Counted from the stretch's first letter, positions 51,705-60,257 are shown. The stretch is 64,000 nucleotides of DNA from Tabrizicola flagellatus (GCF_008271465.1 NZ_VMDU01000003.1:1-64000); one strand, 5' to 3'. Numbers and translations: made by a program. The notes: a model not told the origin generated them from the letters alone.

Positions 51705-54539
51705 TCAATGCGCCTCGGCCCAGGTGCGACCGCGACCGGCCTCGACGGCGAGGTGGACCTTCAGGCTCACGGCGGGGTGGGCGGCGCCTTCCATCACCGC
51801 TTTCGCGGCGGCGGTGAGGCGGTCGGCGTCGGACTCGGCGACCTCGAACAGAAGCTCGTCGTGGACCTGGAGGAGCATCTTCGCGTCGATGTCCCGGATC
51901 GCGGACGGCATGCGGATCATCGCGCGGCGGATCACGTCTGCGGCGGTGCCCTGAATGGGGGCGTTGATCGCGGCGCGTTTGGCGAAGCCGGCGCCGGGGC
52001 CCTTGGCGTTGATTTCGGGAGTATGAATTTTCCGACCGAAAAGCGTCTGCACGAAGCCGTTTTCCTGCGCGAACTTTACAGTATCGGACATGTAGCCCTT
52101 GATCCCCGGGAACCGCTCGAAATAGCGGTCGATGAAGCCCTGCGCTTCGGCGCGCGGGATCCGGAGGTTGCGGGCGAGGCCGAAGCCGGAGATGCCGTAG
52201 ATCACCCCGAAGTTGATCGCCTTGGCCTTGCGGCGGATGTCGGGGGTCATCTGGTCGAGCGGCACGTTGAACATCTCCGACGCGGTGAGGGCGTGGATGT
52301 CGATGCCCTCCTCGAAGGCGCGGCGGAGTTCGGGGATGTCGGCGATATGGGCGAGGATGCGCAGTTCGATCTGGGAATAGTCGAGGCTGACCAGGACCCG
52401 GCCTTCGGGGGCGACGAAAGCCTCGCGGATGCGGCGGCCTTCCTCGGTGCGGACGGGGATGTTCTGCAGGTTCGGGTCGGTGGAGGCAAGCCGCCCGGTG
52501 TTCGCCCCGGCGATGGAATAGGAGGTGTGGACCCGGTCCGTGTCGGGGTTGATCGCCGTCTGCAACGCGTCGGTGTAGGTCGATTTCAGCTTGGCGATCT
52601 GGCGCCAGTCGAGGATGCGGGCGGCCAGCCTTGCCCCCTGCGGGTGGCTGTCTTCCAGCGTGGTGATGTCTTCCAGGATGTCGGCGCCGGTGCCGTAGGC
52701 GCCGGTCTTGCCCTTTTCGCCGCCGGGCAGGCCGAGGCGGTCGAAGAGGATCTCGCCCAGCTGCTTGGGCGATCCGACGTTGAACTTCTCGCCTGCGATG
52801 TCCTGGATTTCCTCTTCCAGCTGGACGAGTTTCTGCGCGAAGACGTTGGACATGCCGCGCAGGACCTCGCGGTCCACCTTGATGCCTGCCATTTCCATGT
52901 CGGCCAGCACGGGGACGAGTGGGCGTTCGAGCGTTTCATAGACGGTGGTCACCTTCGCGCGATGCAGGCGCGGCTTGAAGCCCTGCCAGAGGCGCAGAGT
53001 CACGTCGGCGTCTTCGGCCGCGTATTTCACAGCATCCTCGATGGCCACGCGGTCGAAGGTGATCTGGCTTTTCCCCGACCCGAGGAGGGTCTTGATCGAG
53101 ATCGGCTGGTAGCCGAGGTAACGGTCGGACAGCTCGTCCATGCCGTGGTTGTGCAGGCCCGCGTGCATCGCGTAGCTCATCAGGAGCGTGTCGTCCAAGG
53201 GGGCGATGCGGATGCCGTGGCGCGCGAAGATCTTCCAGTCGTATTTCATGTTCTGGCCGATCTTCAGGATCGCCGGGTCCTCGAGGAGCGGCTTAAGGGC
53301 GGCAAGCACCTCGGCCTTCGGCAGTTGGCCGGGGGCAAGGGCGGTGGCCCCGAAGAGATCGCCGCCGCCGGTGGTGTGGCCGACGGGGATGTAAGCCGCC
53401 TTCCCGGGCTCGACCGCAAGCGAGATGCCGACGAGGTCGGCCTGCATCTCGTCGAGGCTGGTGGTCTCGGTGTCGATGGCGACATGACCGATGTCGGCGA
53501 TCCGGGCGATCCATCGGTCCAGGGCGGCGCGGTCTCGCACACATTCGTAGGCCGAAAGGTCGAAGGGGGGCTGCTCGTCGTGCGCCTGCGGCTTCTCCTC
53601 GCGGGGGGCGACCTGAAGCTGCGAGGTCTCGGGCAGGGCAGGGGGCGCGATGCCCAGCTTCTCGGCCACCCGTTTCGTGAGGGTGCGGAATTCCATCTTC
53701 GTCAGGAACTCCATGACCTTGTCCGGCTCGGGCAGGCGGATTTCCAGATCGTCCAGCGAGACGTCCAGCGGCGTGTCGTCCTTCAGCGTCACCAGCTCGC
53801 GGCTGATGCGGATCCTGTCGGCATTCTCGACCAGAGCCTCGCGGCGTTTGGGCTGCTTGATCTCGGAGGCCCGGGCCAGCAGCGTGTCGAGGTCGCCGTA
53901 TTCGTTGATGAGGAGCGCGGCCGTCTTGAGGCCGATGCCCGGGGCACCGGGGACGTTGTCCACGCTGTCGCCGGCCAGCGACTGCACGTCGATCACCCTT
54001 TCCGGGGGCACGCCGAACTTTTCCATCACCTCTTCGGGACCGATGGTGCGGGATTTCATCGGGTCGAACATGTCCACGCCGGGGCGGATCAGCTGCATCA
54101 GGTCCTTGTCCGAAGAGATAATGGTGCAGCTGCCCCCCGCCTCGACCGCCCGTTTCGCCAGCGTGGCGATGATGTCGTCGGCCTCGTAGCCTTCGGTTTC
54201 GAGGCAGGCGACGTTGAAGGCGCGGGTCGCCTCGCGGGTCAGCGGGAACTGCGGGCGCAGGTCCTCGGGCAATTCGGGCCGGTTGGCCTTGTAGTCCGGG
54301 TAGATCGCGTTGCGGAAGGTCTCGGCCGAATGGTCGAAGACCACGGCAAGGTGCGTCGCCGCCTTGCCGTTCGAGGTGGCGCGCGAAAGCTCGTTCCACA
54401 GGATGTTGCAGAAGCCCGCCACCGCGCCGACCGGCAGGCCGTCGGATTTCCGCGTCAGCGGCGGCAGCGCGTGATAGGCGCGGAAGATGTAGGCCGAGCC
54501 GTCGATGAGGTGAAGGTGGTGGCCTTTGCCGAAACGCAT
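51705..54539 (-). CDS. polA: DNA polymerase I
   Basis: A 944-residue polymerase with all three domains. 5'-3' exonuclease (1-290) with GYEADDIIATLA and SSDKDLMQL; 3'-5' exonuclease (about 330-520) with the active-site DTETTSLD (Asp356, Glu358) and later YAAEDADVTLRL, so proofreading is probably intact; polymerase (530-944) with SLDYSQIELR, RRKAKAINFGVIYGISGFGL and LQVHDELLFEV. Residues 313-323 (REEKPQAHDEQ), in the linker after the first domain, are encoded by a genomic repeat (copy D). Confidence 0.97.
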   Translation of the reverse strand: MRFGKGHHLHLIDGSAYIFRAYHALPPLTRKSDGLPVGAVAGFCNILWNELSRATSNGKAATHLAVVFDHSAETFRNAIYPDYKANRPELPEDLRPQFPLTREATRAFNVACLETEGYEADDIIATLAKRAVEAGGSCTIISSDKDLMQLIRPGVDMFDPMKSRTIGPEEVMEKFGVPPERVIDVQSLAGDSVDNVPGAPGIGLKTAALLINEYGDLDTLLARASEIKQPKRREALVENADRIRISRELVTLKDDTPLDVSLDDLEIRLPEPDKVMEFLTKMEFRTLTKRVAEKLGIAPPALPETSQLQVAPREEKPQAHDEQPPFDLSAYECVRDRAALDRWIARIADIGHVAIDTETTSLDEMQADLVGISLAVEPGKAAYIPVGHTTGGGDLFGATALAPGQLPKAEVLAALKPLLEDPAILKIGQNMKYDWKIFARHGIRIAPLDDTLLMSYAMHAGLHNHGMDELSDRYLGYQPISIKTLLGSGKSQITFDRVAIEDAVKYAAEDADVTLRLWQGFKPRLHRAKVTTVYETLERPLVPVLADMEMAGIKVDREVLRGMSNVFAQKLVQLEEEIQDIAGEKFNVGSPKQLGEILFDRLGLPGGEKGKTGAYGTGADILEDITTLEDSHPQGARLAARILDWRQIAKLKSTYTDALQTAINPDTDRVHTSYSIAGANTGRLASTDPNLQNIPVRTEEGRRIREAFVAPEGRVLVSLDYSQIELRILAHIADIPELRRAFEEGIDIHALTASEMFNVPLDQMTPDIRRKAKAINFGVIYGISGFGLARNLRIPRAEAQGFIDRYFERFPGIKGYMSDTVKFAQENGFVQTLFGRKIHTPEINAKGPGAGFAKRAAINAPIQGTAADVIRRAMIRMPSAIRDIDAKMLLQVHDELLFEVAESDADRLTAAAKAVMEGAAHPAVSLKVHLAVEAGRGRTWAEAH
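53573..53602. repeat. palindromic repeat arm inside polA, copy D
   Basis: Thirty bases matching the left arm of copy A (36718-36747) with one mismatch. In frame with polA it encodes REEKPQAHDEQ, a charged insert in the interdomain linker. The second arm is absent, so this is a half-element or a trimmed insertion. Confidence 0.75.
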
Positions 54540-54616
54540 GCGGGCTCTCCCTGTGGTCGGGGGATTATTGGCAGAAGGCGGGGCGAAGGGCCACCCGCTT
54601 TGGCGGCGGATGGGGC

Positions 54617-54645
54617 TTGACGGCGCGCCGGCGGCGGGTCATCGT
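54617..54645 (+). promoter_or_regulatory. candidate promoter of the GNAT leader transcript
   Basis: TTGACG (54617-54622), 17-bp spacer, CATCGT (54640-54645). The predicted transcription start coincides with the ATG at 54652. The -10 match is weak. Confidence 0.35.
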
Positions 54646-54651
54646 CGCCGC

Positions 54652-54702
54652 ATGCTGACCCTGACGCCCTGCCAGTCGTTTTATTGGACCGACGCCACAT
54701 AG
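54652..54702 (+). CDS. 16-codon upstream ORF, possible leader peptide
   Basis: Encodes MLTLTPCQSFYWTDAT and stops at TAG. There is no ribosome binding site, and the predicted promoter would start the RNA at its A, so it may be translated leaderless. The run Phe-Tyr-Trp is unusual. The stop codon touches the first of two mutually exclusive stems (see the regulatory entry for 54702-54812). No database family is known to me; a chance ORF cannot be excluded. Confidence 0.4.
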   Translation: MLTLTPCQSFYWTDAT

Positions 54703-54812
54703 GCGGCCGGGCAGCGTTTCACCACCGAAGCAACCCCCTGACAGCCGCCCCGCGAGGGTCAGGCCGGAAGGTTGCACAGGTTCCCCTCGCCGGGCCCCCA
54801 GCGAAGGAAACC
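54702..54812 (+). promoter_or_regulatory. competing stems and ribosome-binding-site hairpin before the GNAT gene
   Basis: Stem 1 pairs GGCGGC (54702-54707) with GCCGCC (54744-54749). Stem 2 pairs CCTGAC (54737-54742) with GTCAGG (54758-54763). They interleave, so only one can form unless as a pseudoknot. A third hairpin, 54779-54790 with 54801-54812 (10 of 12 pairs, 10-base loop), buries the AAGGA (54804-54808) of the GNAT gene. Confidence 0.42.
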
Positions 54813-54816
54813 GAAG

Positions 54817-55278
54817 ATGACGACGCCTCCCCTGACCCTACGACCCGCCCGGGCCGATGATCTGCCCGAGGTCCACCGCATGCTGATCGCGCTTGCCGCC
54901 CGGACGGGCCAGCGTGCGGCGATCACCCCGCCGGTTCTGGCGCGGATCGCGTTGGAAGGCCGCGCCGCCCGGCTTCTGGTCGCGCAGCGCGACGACAGCC
55001 CGCAGCGGCATCCGGTGGGCTTTGTGCTTCTGATGATCGGGCGCAACATGGTGGCCGGGGCCGACTGGGGCGTGGTCGAGCAGCTGTATGTCCAGGCGCC
55101 GGATCGCGGGTGCGGGATCGGCCGGGCGCTTCTGGCGGCGGCGCGTCAGGCGGCGGCCGAGGCGGGCTGCGCCGGGGTCACGGTCAGCTCGCGGCCCGAG
55201 ACCGACGGCTCGGCGCTGGCCTGGCGGGCGCTGGGGCTGGACCTGGCCGACCCCGAGCCGCGCTTTGCGGCCGCGTGA
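54817..55278 (+). CDS. GNAT family N-acetyltransferase
   Basis: A 153-residue acetyltransferase. The start TLRPARADDLPEVHRMLIAL is the typical beta1-alpha1; the acetyl-CoA loop is VQAPDRGCGIGRALLAAAR (RGCGIG). The C-terminal SRPETDGSALAWRALGLDLAD resembles acetyltransferases acting on small amines or antibiotics, but substrate cannot be inferred. It is divergent from polA across a 277-bp gap that carries an unusual leader. ATG at 54817 follows GAAGGA by eight bases; an upstream extension is rejected because it lies within the hairpin region. Confidence 0.85.
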   Translation: MTTPPLTLRPARADDLPEVHRMLIALAARTGQRAAITPPVLARIALEGRAARLLVAQRDDSPQRHPVGFVLLMIGRNMVAGADWGVVEQLYVQAPDRGCGIGRALLAAARQAAAEAGCAGVTVSSRPETDGSALAWRALGLDLADPEPRFAAA

Positions 55279-55295
55279 CGGTCAGTGGTCGACGC

Positions 55296-55481
55296 CTAGT
55301 GATCGTCGTGGGCGTGCTCGCGGTCGATGACATACCGCTTGTCGCAATAGCCACATTCGACCCAGCCGGTATCGCGCGGGATCGTCAGCCAGACGCGAGG
55401 GTGGCCCAGCGCGCCCTCGCCGCCGTCGCAGGCCACTTTCCAGGTGGTGACAACTTGGGTCTCGGGCGCTGGGGTCGGCAT
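55296..55481 (-). CDS. zinc-finger domain protein (NDUFS6-like)
   Basis: A 61-residue protein of the zf-CHCC family: [17 protein letters not shown] and [14 protein letters not shown] supply the Cys-His-Cys-Cys zinc ligands. Homologous to the complex I accessory subunit NDUFS6, which is found in alphaproteobacteria and mitochondria. It ends 18 bp from the convergent GNAT gene. Confidence 0.92.
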   Translation of the reverse strand: MPTPAPETQVVTTWKVACDGGEGALGHPRVWLTIPRDTGWVECGYCDKRYVIDREHAHDDH

Positions 55482-55562
55482 TGGCGGGATCCTCGTGCTG
55501 GCTCGGCGCCTTTTAGCGGGCGAGGGGCGGGCGGCACAAGGGGGCGCGGGCGGCTTTGCCGC

Positions 55563-56342
55563 CTATCCCCCGATCATAAGCGCGCCGCGCGATTTCAGCG
55601 CGGTCAGCCAGCCAAGCCCTTGCGCGGTGCCCTTCGCGGGGCGGTACTCGGCCGAGATCCAGCGGGTGCCGCCGTCCGCATCCACCGCATCGCAGAGGTC
55701 GGGCAGCGAGAAGCCGCCGCCCCCCGGTTCGTTGCGGCCGGGGAAGCCCGCGATCTGGATGTGGCTGATCCGGTGGCGGTGGTCCTGCCAGACGAGGCCG
55801 GCATCGCCGTGCAGGCGCGCGGCGTGCCAGATGTCGAACTGCAGGCCCACCCGCGGACTGCCGAGGTCGTCGATGATGCGGGCGGCATCGTCGTAGTCGT
55901 TCAGGAAATAGCCCGGCATGTCGTCGGGGTTCAGGGGTTCCAGCGTGAGGTGCAGGTCGGGCGCCTGCTCCAGCGCCCAGGTCAGGTTCTCGACATAGGT
56001 CTGCTCGGCCTGCGGCCCCTTGGCCACGCCCGCCATCACATGCAGCCGCGCCGCCTTCAGCCGGGTGGCATAGTCGGCCGCGCGCAGGAAGCTGTCGCGA
56101 AAGCGCAGCTCCATCCCCGGCACGGCGGCAAAGCCCCGGTCGCCGGAGGCCCAGTCTCCCGGCGGGGTGTTGATCAGTGCCACCGGCATGCCCGCCAGCG
56201 CGCGTTCCCATTCGGCCATCGGCTGGTCGTAGGGGAACAGCACCTCGACCCCGTCGAAGCCGCAGCGCGCCGCCCAGTCGGGGCGGTCGAGCATCGGGAC
56301 TTCGGTGAAGAGATAGGTCAGGTTGGCGGCGAAACGGGGCAT
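55563..56342 (-). CDS. hydroxypyruvate isomerase family TIM-barrel protein
   Basis: A 259-residue xylose-isomerase-like barrel. Motifs LTYLFTEVPMLDRPDWAAR, GFDGVEVLFPYD, LEPLN (catalytic Glu), VGLQFDIWHA and ISAEYRP (second Glu) fit Hyi/OtnI. It could interconvert hydroxypyruvate and tartronate semialdehyde, or act on an oxo-tetronate phosphate. Co-directional with the DUF1285 gene upstream, 6 bp apart. Confidence 0.87.
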   Translation of the reverse strand: MPRFAANLTYLFTEVPMLDRPDWAARCGFDGVEVLFPYDQPMAEWERALAGMPVALINTPPGDWASGDRGFAAVPGMELRFRDSFLRAADYATRLKAARLHVMAGVAKGPQAEQTYVENLTWALEQAPDLHLTLEPLNPDDMPGYFLNDYDDAARIIDDLGSPRVGLQFDIWHAARLHGDAGLVWQDHRHRISHIQIAGFPGRNEPGGGGFSLPDLCDAVDADGGTRWISAEYRPAKGTAQGLGWLTALKSRGALMIGG

Positions 56343-56348
56343 TTCGGT

Positions 56349-56948
56349 TCAGGGCAATTCCGACGAAGGGATGACCGGGAAGAACTGCCCCGAGGACCAG
56401 ATTCCGAACCACTTATGCCCGTCGTGCGTCTCATGGCAACCCAGATCGACCAGCCGGTAGAAGGATTTCCGGTCGATCAGCGCCCAGAGATCGCTGCGGA
56501 TCAGGATATAGGGCGAGGGCTCGCCCGTGTTCGGGTCGCGCTCGACCCGCAAGGGATGGTCGGGACCCAGCACCGCGACATCCTCGGTCTTCGTGGTGAA
56601 GGTCAGCACCTGGTCGCGGCCCGTGCCCCTGACCTCGAAGTCCTGCGCCAGGAGGGGGGCGTCATCGACGGTGATCCCGACCTTCTCGACCGGGGTGACG
56701 AGGTAGTAGCGGTCGCCCTCGCGCTTCAGGATCGAGGAAAAGAGCTTGACCAGGGGCGCCCGGCCGATGGGGGTGCCGAGGTAGAACCAGGTCCCGTCGC
56801 GGGCGATGCGCATGTCGATGTCGCCGCAGAAGGGCGGGTTCCACAGATGCACCGGGGGCGGGCCCTTGGCGTTGGCGGCCTTGGCGGCGGCGGCCAGGGC
56901 ATCGGCGCTGGGTGTCGGCATAGGCGGGCACTCGGGCGGCTTCGGCAT
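56349..56948 (-). CDS. DUF1285 domain protein
   Basis: A 199-residue protein with WNPPFCGDIDMRIARDGTWFYLGTPIGR, KREGDRYYLVTPVEKVGI and a C-terminal ASP/WFGIWSSGQFF region; the proline-rich N-terminus (PKPPECPPMPTP) is variable. DUF1285 structures show a PH-like fold; function unknown. The start is uncertain: ATG 56948 is chosen, while TTG 56957 and ATG 56921 are alternatives. It is followed tightly by hyi. Confidence 0.83.
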   Translation of the reverse strand: MPKPPECPPMPTPSADALAAAAKAANAKGPPPVHLWNPPFCGDIDMRIARDGTWFYLGTPIGRAPLVKLFSSILKREGDRYYLVTPVEKVGITVDDAPLLAQDFEVRGTGRDQVLTFTTKTEDVAVLGPDHPLRVERDPNTGEPSPYILIRSDLWALIDRKSFYRLVDLGCHETHDGHKWFGIWSSGQFFPVIPSSELP

Positions 56949-57002
56949 GGGGTGCAACCGTCAGCGGAAGGGCCGGGTTCCCCCGGCCCCGGAAGACGAC
57001 GC

Positions 57003-57617
57003 CTAGCGGCGGCGGTCGCGCCGGGCGCTCATCGGCTGGAAGGCCACGCCGACATGCGCCTCGCAATAGGGCTTGCCGGGCAGCGAGGGCAGGCCGCAGA
57101 ACCAGAAATCCTCGGTCGCCGGGTCGCCGATCGGCCATTTGCAGGTGCGCTCGGTCAGTTCCATCAGCGACAGCTTGCGCGCGCGCTTTTCCACCTCGCG
57201 CACCGAGGCCAGCGCCTCGGGGCTGATCTCGTTCTGACTGGGTTGCGGCGGCAGTGGCTGGCCGGCGGGGATGATGGCCTTGCGCACCGGCAGGGGGGTG
57301 ACGTTCGACGCCGGGGCTGCCGCCGGAGCGGCCGTGGTGGCCGTGGGGGCGGCCGGGCGCGGCGTATCGGTCCGAGGGGCGGGGTCCGGGCGCGGGGCGG
57401 GATCGGGGCGCGCAGCCTGCGCGGCCGCCGGGGCCGGCGCCGGGGCGGCCTCCTCGTCCTCCTTGCCGCCCACCCGGTTCGACAGGCCCAGGCGATGCAC
57501 CTTGCCGATCACCGCGTTGCGCGTGACACCGCCCAGTTCCTTGGCGATCTGGCTGGCCGACTGGCCCTCGTTCCACATGCGCTTCAGCGTCTCGACCCGC
57601 TCGTCCGTCCAGGACAT
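57003..57617 (-). CDS. gcrA: cell cycle regulator GcrA
   Basis: A 204-residue alphaproteobacterial regulator that works with sigma70 at methylated GANTC promoters. The N-terminal DNA-binding region is MSWTDERVETLKRMWNEGQS through GGVTRNAVIGKVHRLGLSNR; a Pro-Ala-rich linker (about 55-125) is long; the C-terminal sigma-interacting domain holds CKWPIGDP and FWFCGLPSLPGKPYCEAH, with cysteines and His that may bind metal. Start at ATG 57617, in a GGCGGAGAACAGG context. Confidence 0.95.
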   Translation of the reverse strand: MSWTDERVETLKRMWNEGQSASQIAKELGGVTRNAVIGKVHRLGLSNRVGGKEDEEAAPAPAPAAAQAARPDPAPRPDPAPRTDTPRPAAPTATTAAPAAAPASNVTPLPVRKAIIPAGQPLPPQPSQNEISPEALASVREVEKRARKLSLMELTERTCKWPIGDPATEDFWFCGLPSLPGKPYCEAHVGVAFQPMSARRDRRR

Positions 57618-57647
57618 CCTGTTCTCCGCCTGTCTGATTGCCGCGCC

Positions 57648-57677
57648 ATTCTATCCGCCCCGGGGCAGGGGCCGCAA
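57648..57677 (-). promoter_or_regulatory. candidate gcrA promoter
   Basis: On the minus strand TTGCGG (57677-57672), 18-bp spacer, TAGAAT (57653-57648). The -10 matches at five of six positions and lies 30 bp before the gcrA ATG. Confidence 0.45.
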
Positions 57678-57838
57678 GGGCGGGGCGAAAGGACCCCGCG
57701 GTGAGGCCCCGCAGGCGTCATCCGGCCGTGACCTTGGCCCGCCACCATAATGCAGGACCCGTGCTGCGTCGATGCCGGTCCTCCTGACTTGTCGGGGGCA
57801 GGGCAGGGCCTAGGCTTGGGCCAATCAGGAGATATCCC

Positions 57839-58978
57839 ATGCAGCTGCGCACCTGTCCCAATCCCGACCTTTCGGTCGGCCCCGACCCGCACCCGCGCTG
57901 GAACACCGCGCCGCACCGGCGGCAGGGGTTCCACGGCCTGCACCGGATCGCCCGCTACACGCTGGGCTTCCGTGCCGCCTCGGTCCTCGACCTTCGCCTG
58001 TCGGCCGACCTTTCCATCCCCGCGCGCGAGGATGTGCGGCGCCTGACCTCGAGCCCCTGGTTCTCGGCCCTGGCGGTGACCGAGGGCAACCGGCTGCTCT
58101 ACGAGGCCTATGCCCCGGATTTCGGCCCCGACCGGCCGCATGCGATCATGTCGATTTCCAAGATGGCGGCGAACCTGATCCTGGGGCGGCTGTGGGAGGA
58201 GGGGCGGATCGCGCCGGACGAACCCCTGGGCGCGATCCTGCCCTGGCTTGGTGCCGGCTACCGCGACGCGACCGTGCAGCAGGCGCTGGACATGAACGTC
58301 CACAACGCCTTCAACGAGGATTACACCGACCCCCACACCACCGTGTTCCAGCACGAGGTGGCCATGGGCATGCGCCTGCCCGAGGGGCCCGAGCCCGCGA
58401 TGGCCGATCTCCTGGCCGGGATCGGCCTGGCACCGGGCGCGCCGGATACGGTGAACCGCAGCGGGACGAGCCTTTACAAGAGCGCCAACACCGATGTCCT
58501 GATGCTGGCGGCCGAGGCGCGGGGCGGCCGGCCCCTGCGGGCCTGGCTGGCAGACATGGCCGATGCCGCGGGGGTGGAGGGTGTGCTGCACATGGGCACC
58601 GACCGCGCGGGCACGCCGATCTTTTCCGGCGGCATCTGCCTGACGGCGCGCGACCTATGCCGCTATGGCGCGCTCTTCGCGCGGCGGGGCAGGGGGGTGG
58701 ACGGTGCGCCCTTCGGCTCGGCGGACTTCCTCGACCGGACGCTTCGGGGCGGCGTGCCGATGCCCGCCCCGCGTGGCCATCTGCGCTATTCCAGCCATAC
58801 CAACACCGACGGCACCTGGATCGGCCATGGCGGCTATGGCGGACAGTATCTGGTGGCCAACCCCGCGACGGGCCGCGTGGCCTGCTACCTGTCGGTCCTG
58901 CAGGATGCGCATGGCTACGACCCGGACTGGTATCCGCCGGTCATCGCGATGCTGTCCGCGATCTGCGCGGGCGCCTAA
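57839..58978 (+). CDS. beta-lactamase-fold serine hydrolase (class C type)
   Basis: A 379-residue penicillin-binding/esterase-type hydrolase. The SxxK motif is SISK (Ser105, Lys108) in HAIMSISKMAAN; the tyrosine motif lies around SLYKSANTD and a C-terminal HGGYGGQY replaces KTG. No signal peptide is present, so it is unlikely to be a secreted beta-lactamase; EstB-like esterase or 6-aminohexanoate-dimer hydrolase activity is more plausible. AGGAG precedes the ATG. It overlaps the end of the convergent Hint gene by four bases. Confidence 0.88.
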   Translation: MQLRTCPNPDLSVGPDPHPRWNTAPHRRQGFHGLHRIARYTLGFRAASVLDLRLSADLSIPAREDVRRLTSSPWFSALAVTEGNRLLYEAYAPDFGPDRPHAIMSISKMAANLILGRLWEEGRIAPDEPLGAILPWLGAGYRDATVQQALDMNVHNAFNEDYTDPHTTVFQHEVAMGMRLPEGPEPAMADLLAGIGLAPGAPDTVNRSGTSLYKSANTDVLMLAAEARGGRPLRAWLADMADAAGVEGVLHMGTDRAGTPIFSGGICLTARDLCRYGALFARRGRGVDGAPFGSADFLDRTLRGGVPMPAPRGHLRYSSHTNTDGTWIGHGGYGGQYLVANPATGRVACYLSVLQDAHGYDPDWYPPVIAMLSAICAGA

Positions 58979-59910
58979 CCCTGCAACCGCAGGGCCCGCG
59001 CCTCGGCCCCCCGCAGGATGGGACAGGCCGCGCGGCGGCGGGCAAGCTCTGCCTCGGGCACCACCTCTGCCAGCGCCGCCCGCGCCTCCGGTTCCAGCGC
59101 CGCAAGCCCCTCCTCTCCGGGGTGAAAGCTTTCGCTCAGCGCGCCTTCGGCCAGGAGGATCTCGTGCCGGTCGCAGAGCAGCATCACATAATCCACGCCC
59201 TCTCCCGGCAGCCCGGACCGCGCCGCGGGCGGATCGACCAGGGCGCAGGCCGGGACCAGCACCCGATCCTCGCCGAAATAGACCTCGGCCCGCCAGTCGT
59301 CGATCAGCAGCCGCTGCGCCGGCGCGACGACCAGATCGCGCGCATTGCCCAGCGCGCCGGGGGCGATCACCACCGGCCGCAGACCCGGATGCGCCAGCAT
59401 CTCGATCGCCGAGACCCACCGCCGCCCGACCCAGCGCAGGGGGCGTGAGCCGTTGGACAGCGTCGTCACCACCTCGCCCGCCACCAGCGAACCCGCCGCG
59501 CGCGGCCCGTCCGGCGTGTCGATCAACGTCCCGGCGGCAAACCCGGCCGACGCCTGCCCGGTCGTGGGCACGCCCTCCGGCAGATGTGCGCCGGGCAGCA
59601 GGGGCAAGGGCGATGCCACTGCCACCGGCTTGCCGCCAAAGCGCACGAGGAACAGCCCGGCCCGTCCGGCAACGGGATCGATCTGCACCCGCGTGCCAGA
59701 AGCCCAGTCGGTCCGGCCAAGCCGCGCCGGCCGCGCCAGGACCGGACCTTCGTGCCCCTCCGCCAGCGCCAGATCGACGGCCTCCGCCCCCTCGGCCAGG
59801 GCCGCGCCGCCCTCGGCCAGCCTTTGCGGCCAACCCCTTGCCCGTCCGCCGCCGGGCAACAGGATCCGGTCCAGCGCAAAGACGCCGACGGTGATCTGCC
59901 CCGCATTCAT
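58975..59910 (-). CDS. Hint-domain protein lacking the catalytic cysteine
   Basis: A 311-residue protein with a Hedgehog/intein-type Hint domain at about 123-265: FAAGTLIDTPDGPRAAGSLVAGE, PLRWVGRR, RDLVVAPAQRLLI, and EVYFGEDRVLVPA. Rhodobacteraceae carry many such proteins, usually beginning C-F-T-P-G-T. Here Gly123 stands where the self-cleaving Cys is expected, so autoprocessing is unlikely. ATG at 59910 gives MNAGQITVGVFALDRILLPG; the open frame continues upstream without protein character. Function unknown. Confidence 0.8.
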   Translation of the reverse strand: MNAGQITVGVFALDRILLPGGGRARGWPQRLAEGGAALAEGAEAVDLALAEGHEGPVLARPARLGRTDWASGTRVQIDPVAGRAGLFLVRFGGKPVAVASPLPLLPGAHLPEGVPTTGQASAGFAAGTLIDTPDGPRAAGSLVAGEVVTTLSNGSRPLRWVGRRWVSAIEMLAHPGLRPVVIAPGALGNARDLVVAPAQRLLIDDWRAEVYFGEDRVLVPACALVDPPAARSGLPGEGVDYVMLLCDRHEILLAEGALSESFHPGEEGLAALEPEARAALAEVVPEAELARRRAACPILRGAEARALRLQG

Positions 59911-60257
59911 GCCTGTCCCGAACCCTTGGCGCCTTGCCGTTCCGCGGAGCCACCGGCCCCGGTTCCGCCGCAGTGTGCCTTGCCAGCCTTTACAGGTCAT
60001 TTCCAGCGAAAAACCGTCGCAGGAAACCGGCGGCAGGCCGCGCACAGAAAACCGCTTTACGCACACGCCTGTTCCCGCTATGCCGCCGGCATGACCGCAG
60101 GACCTCGCCATATCGCCGCCTCGCGCCGACGCCGCCGCGTCTGACGCTCGTCCCGCCGTCCCCGGGGCGCGCCTACCCCCGCGCGCGCCTGCCCTTCCCC
60201 AAGTTGACTCGGCCTTCGCCCTCGGGCACCCATTGGCTTCCAGATGAGGACCGTCCC
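59911..60257. other. 347-bp intergenic region with no recognisable gene
   Basis: Between the divergent Hint gene and argD. It contains a 17-codon Arg-rich ORF (60090-60143, MTAGPRHIAASRRRRRV) without a convincing binding site and a TTGACT at about 60203 with no good -10. Promoters for both genes should lie here, but none is clear. No riboswitch or strong terminator was seen. Confidence 0.6.

Noticed and set aside
60090-60143. 17-codon Arg-rich ORF between the Hint gene and argD as a leader peptide
   Set aside because: Arginine codons before an arg gene are tempting, but there is no binding site, no terminator-antiterminator pair and the ORF is 114 bp from argD in GC-rich sequence where CGC codons are expected.
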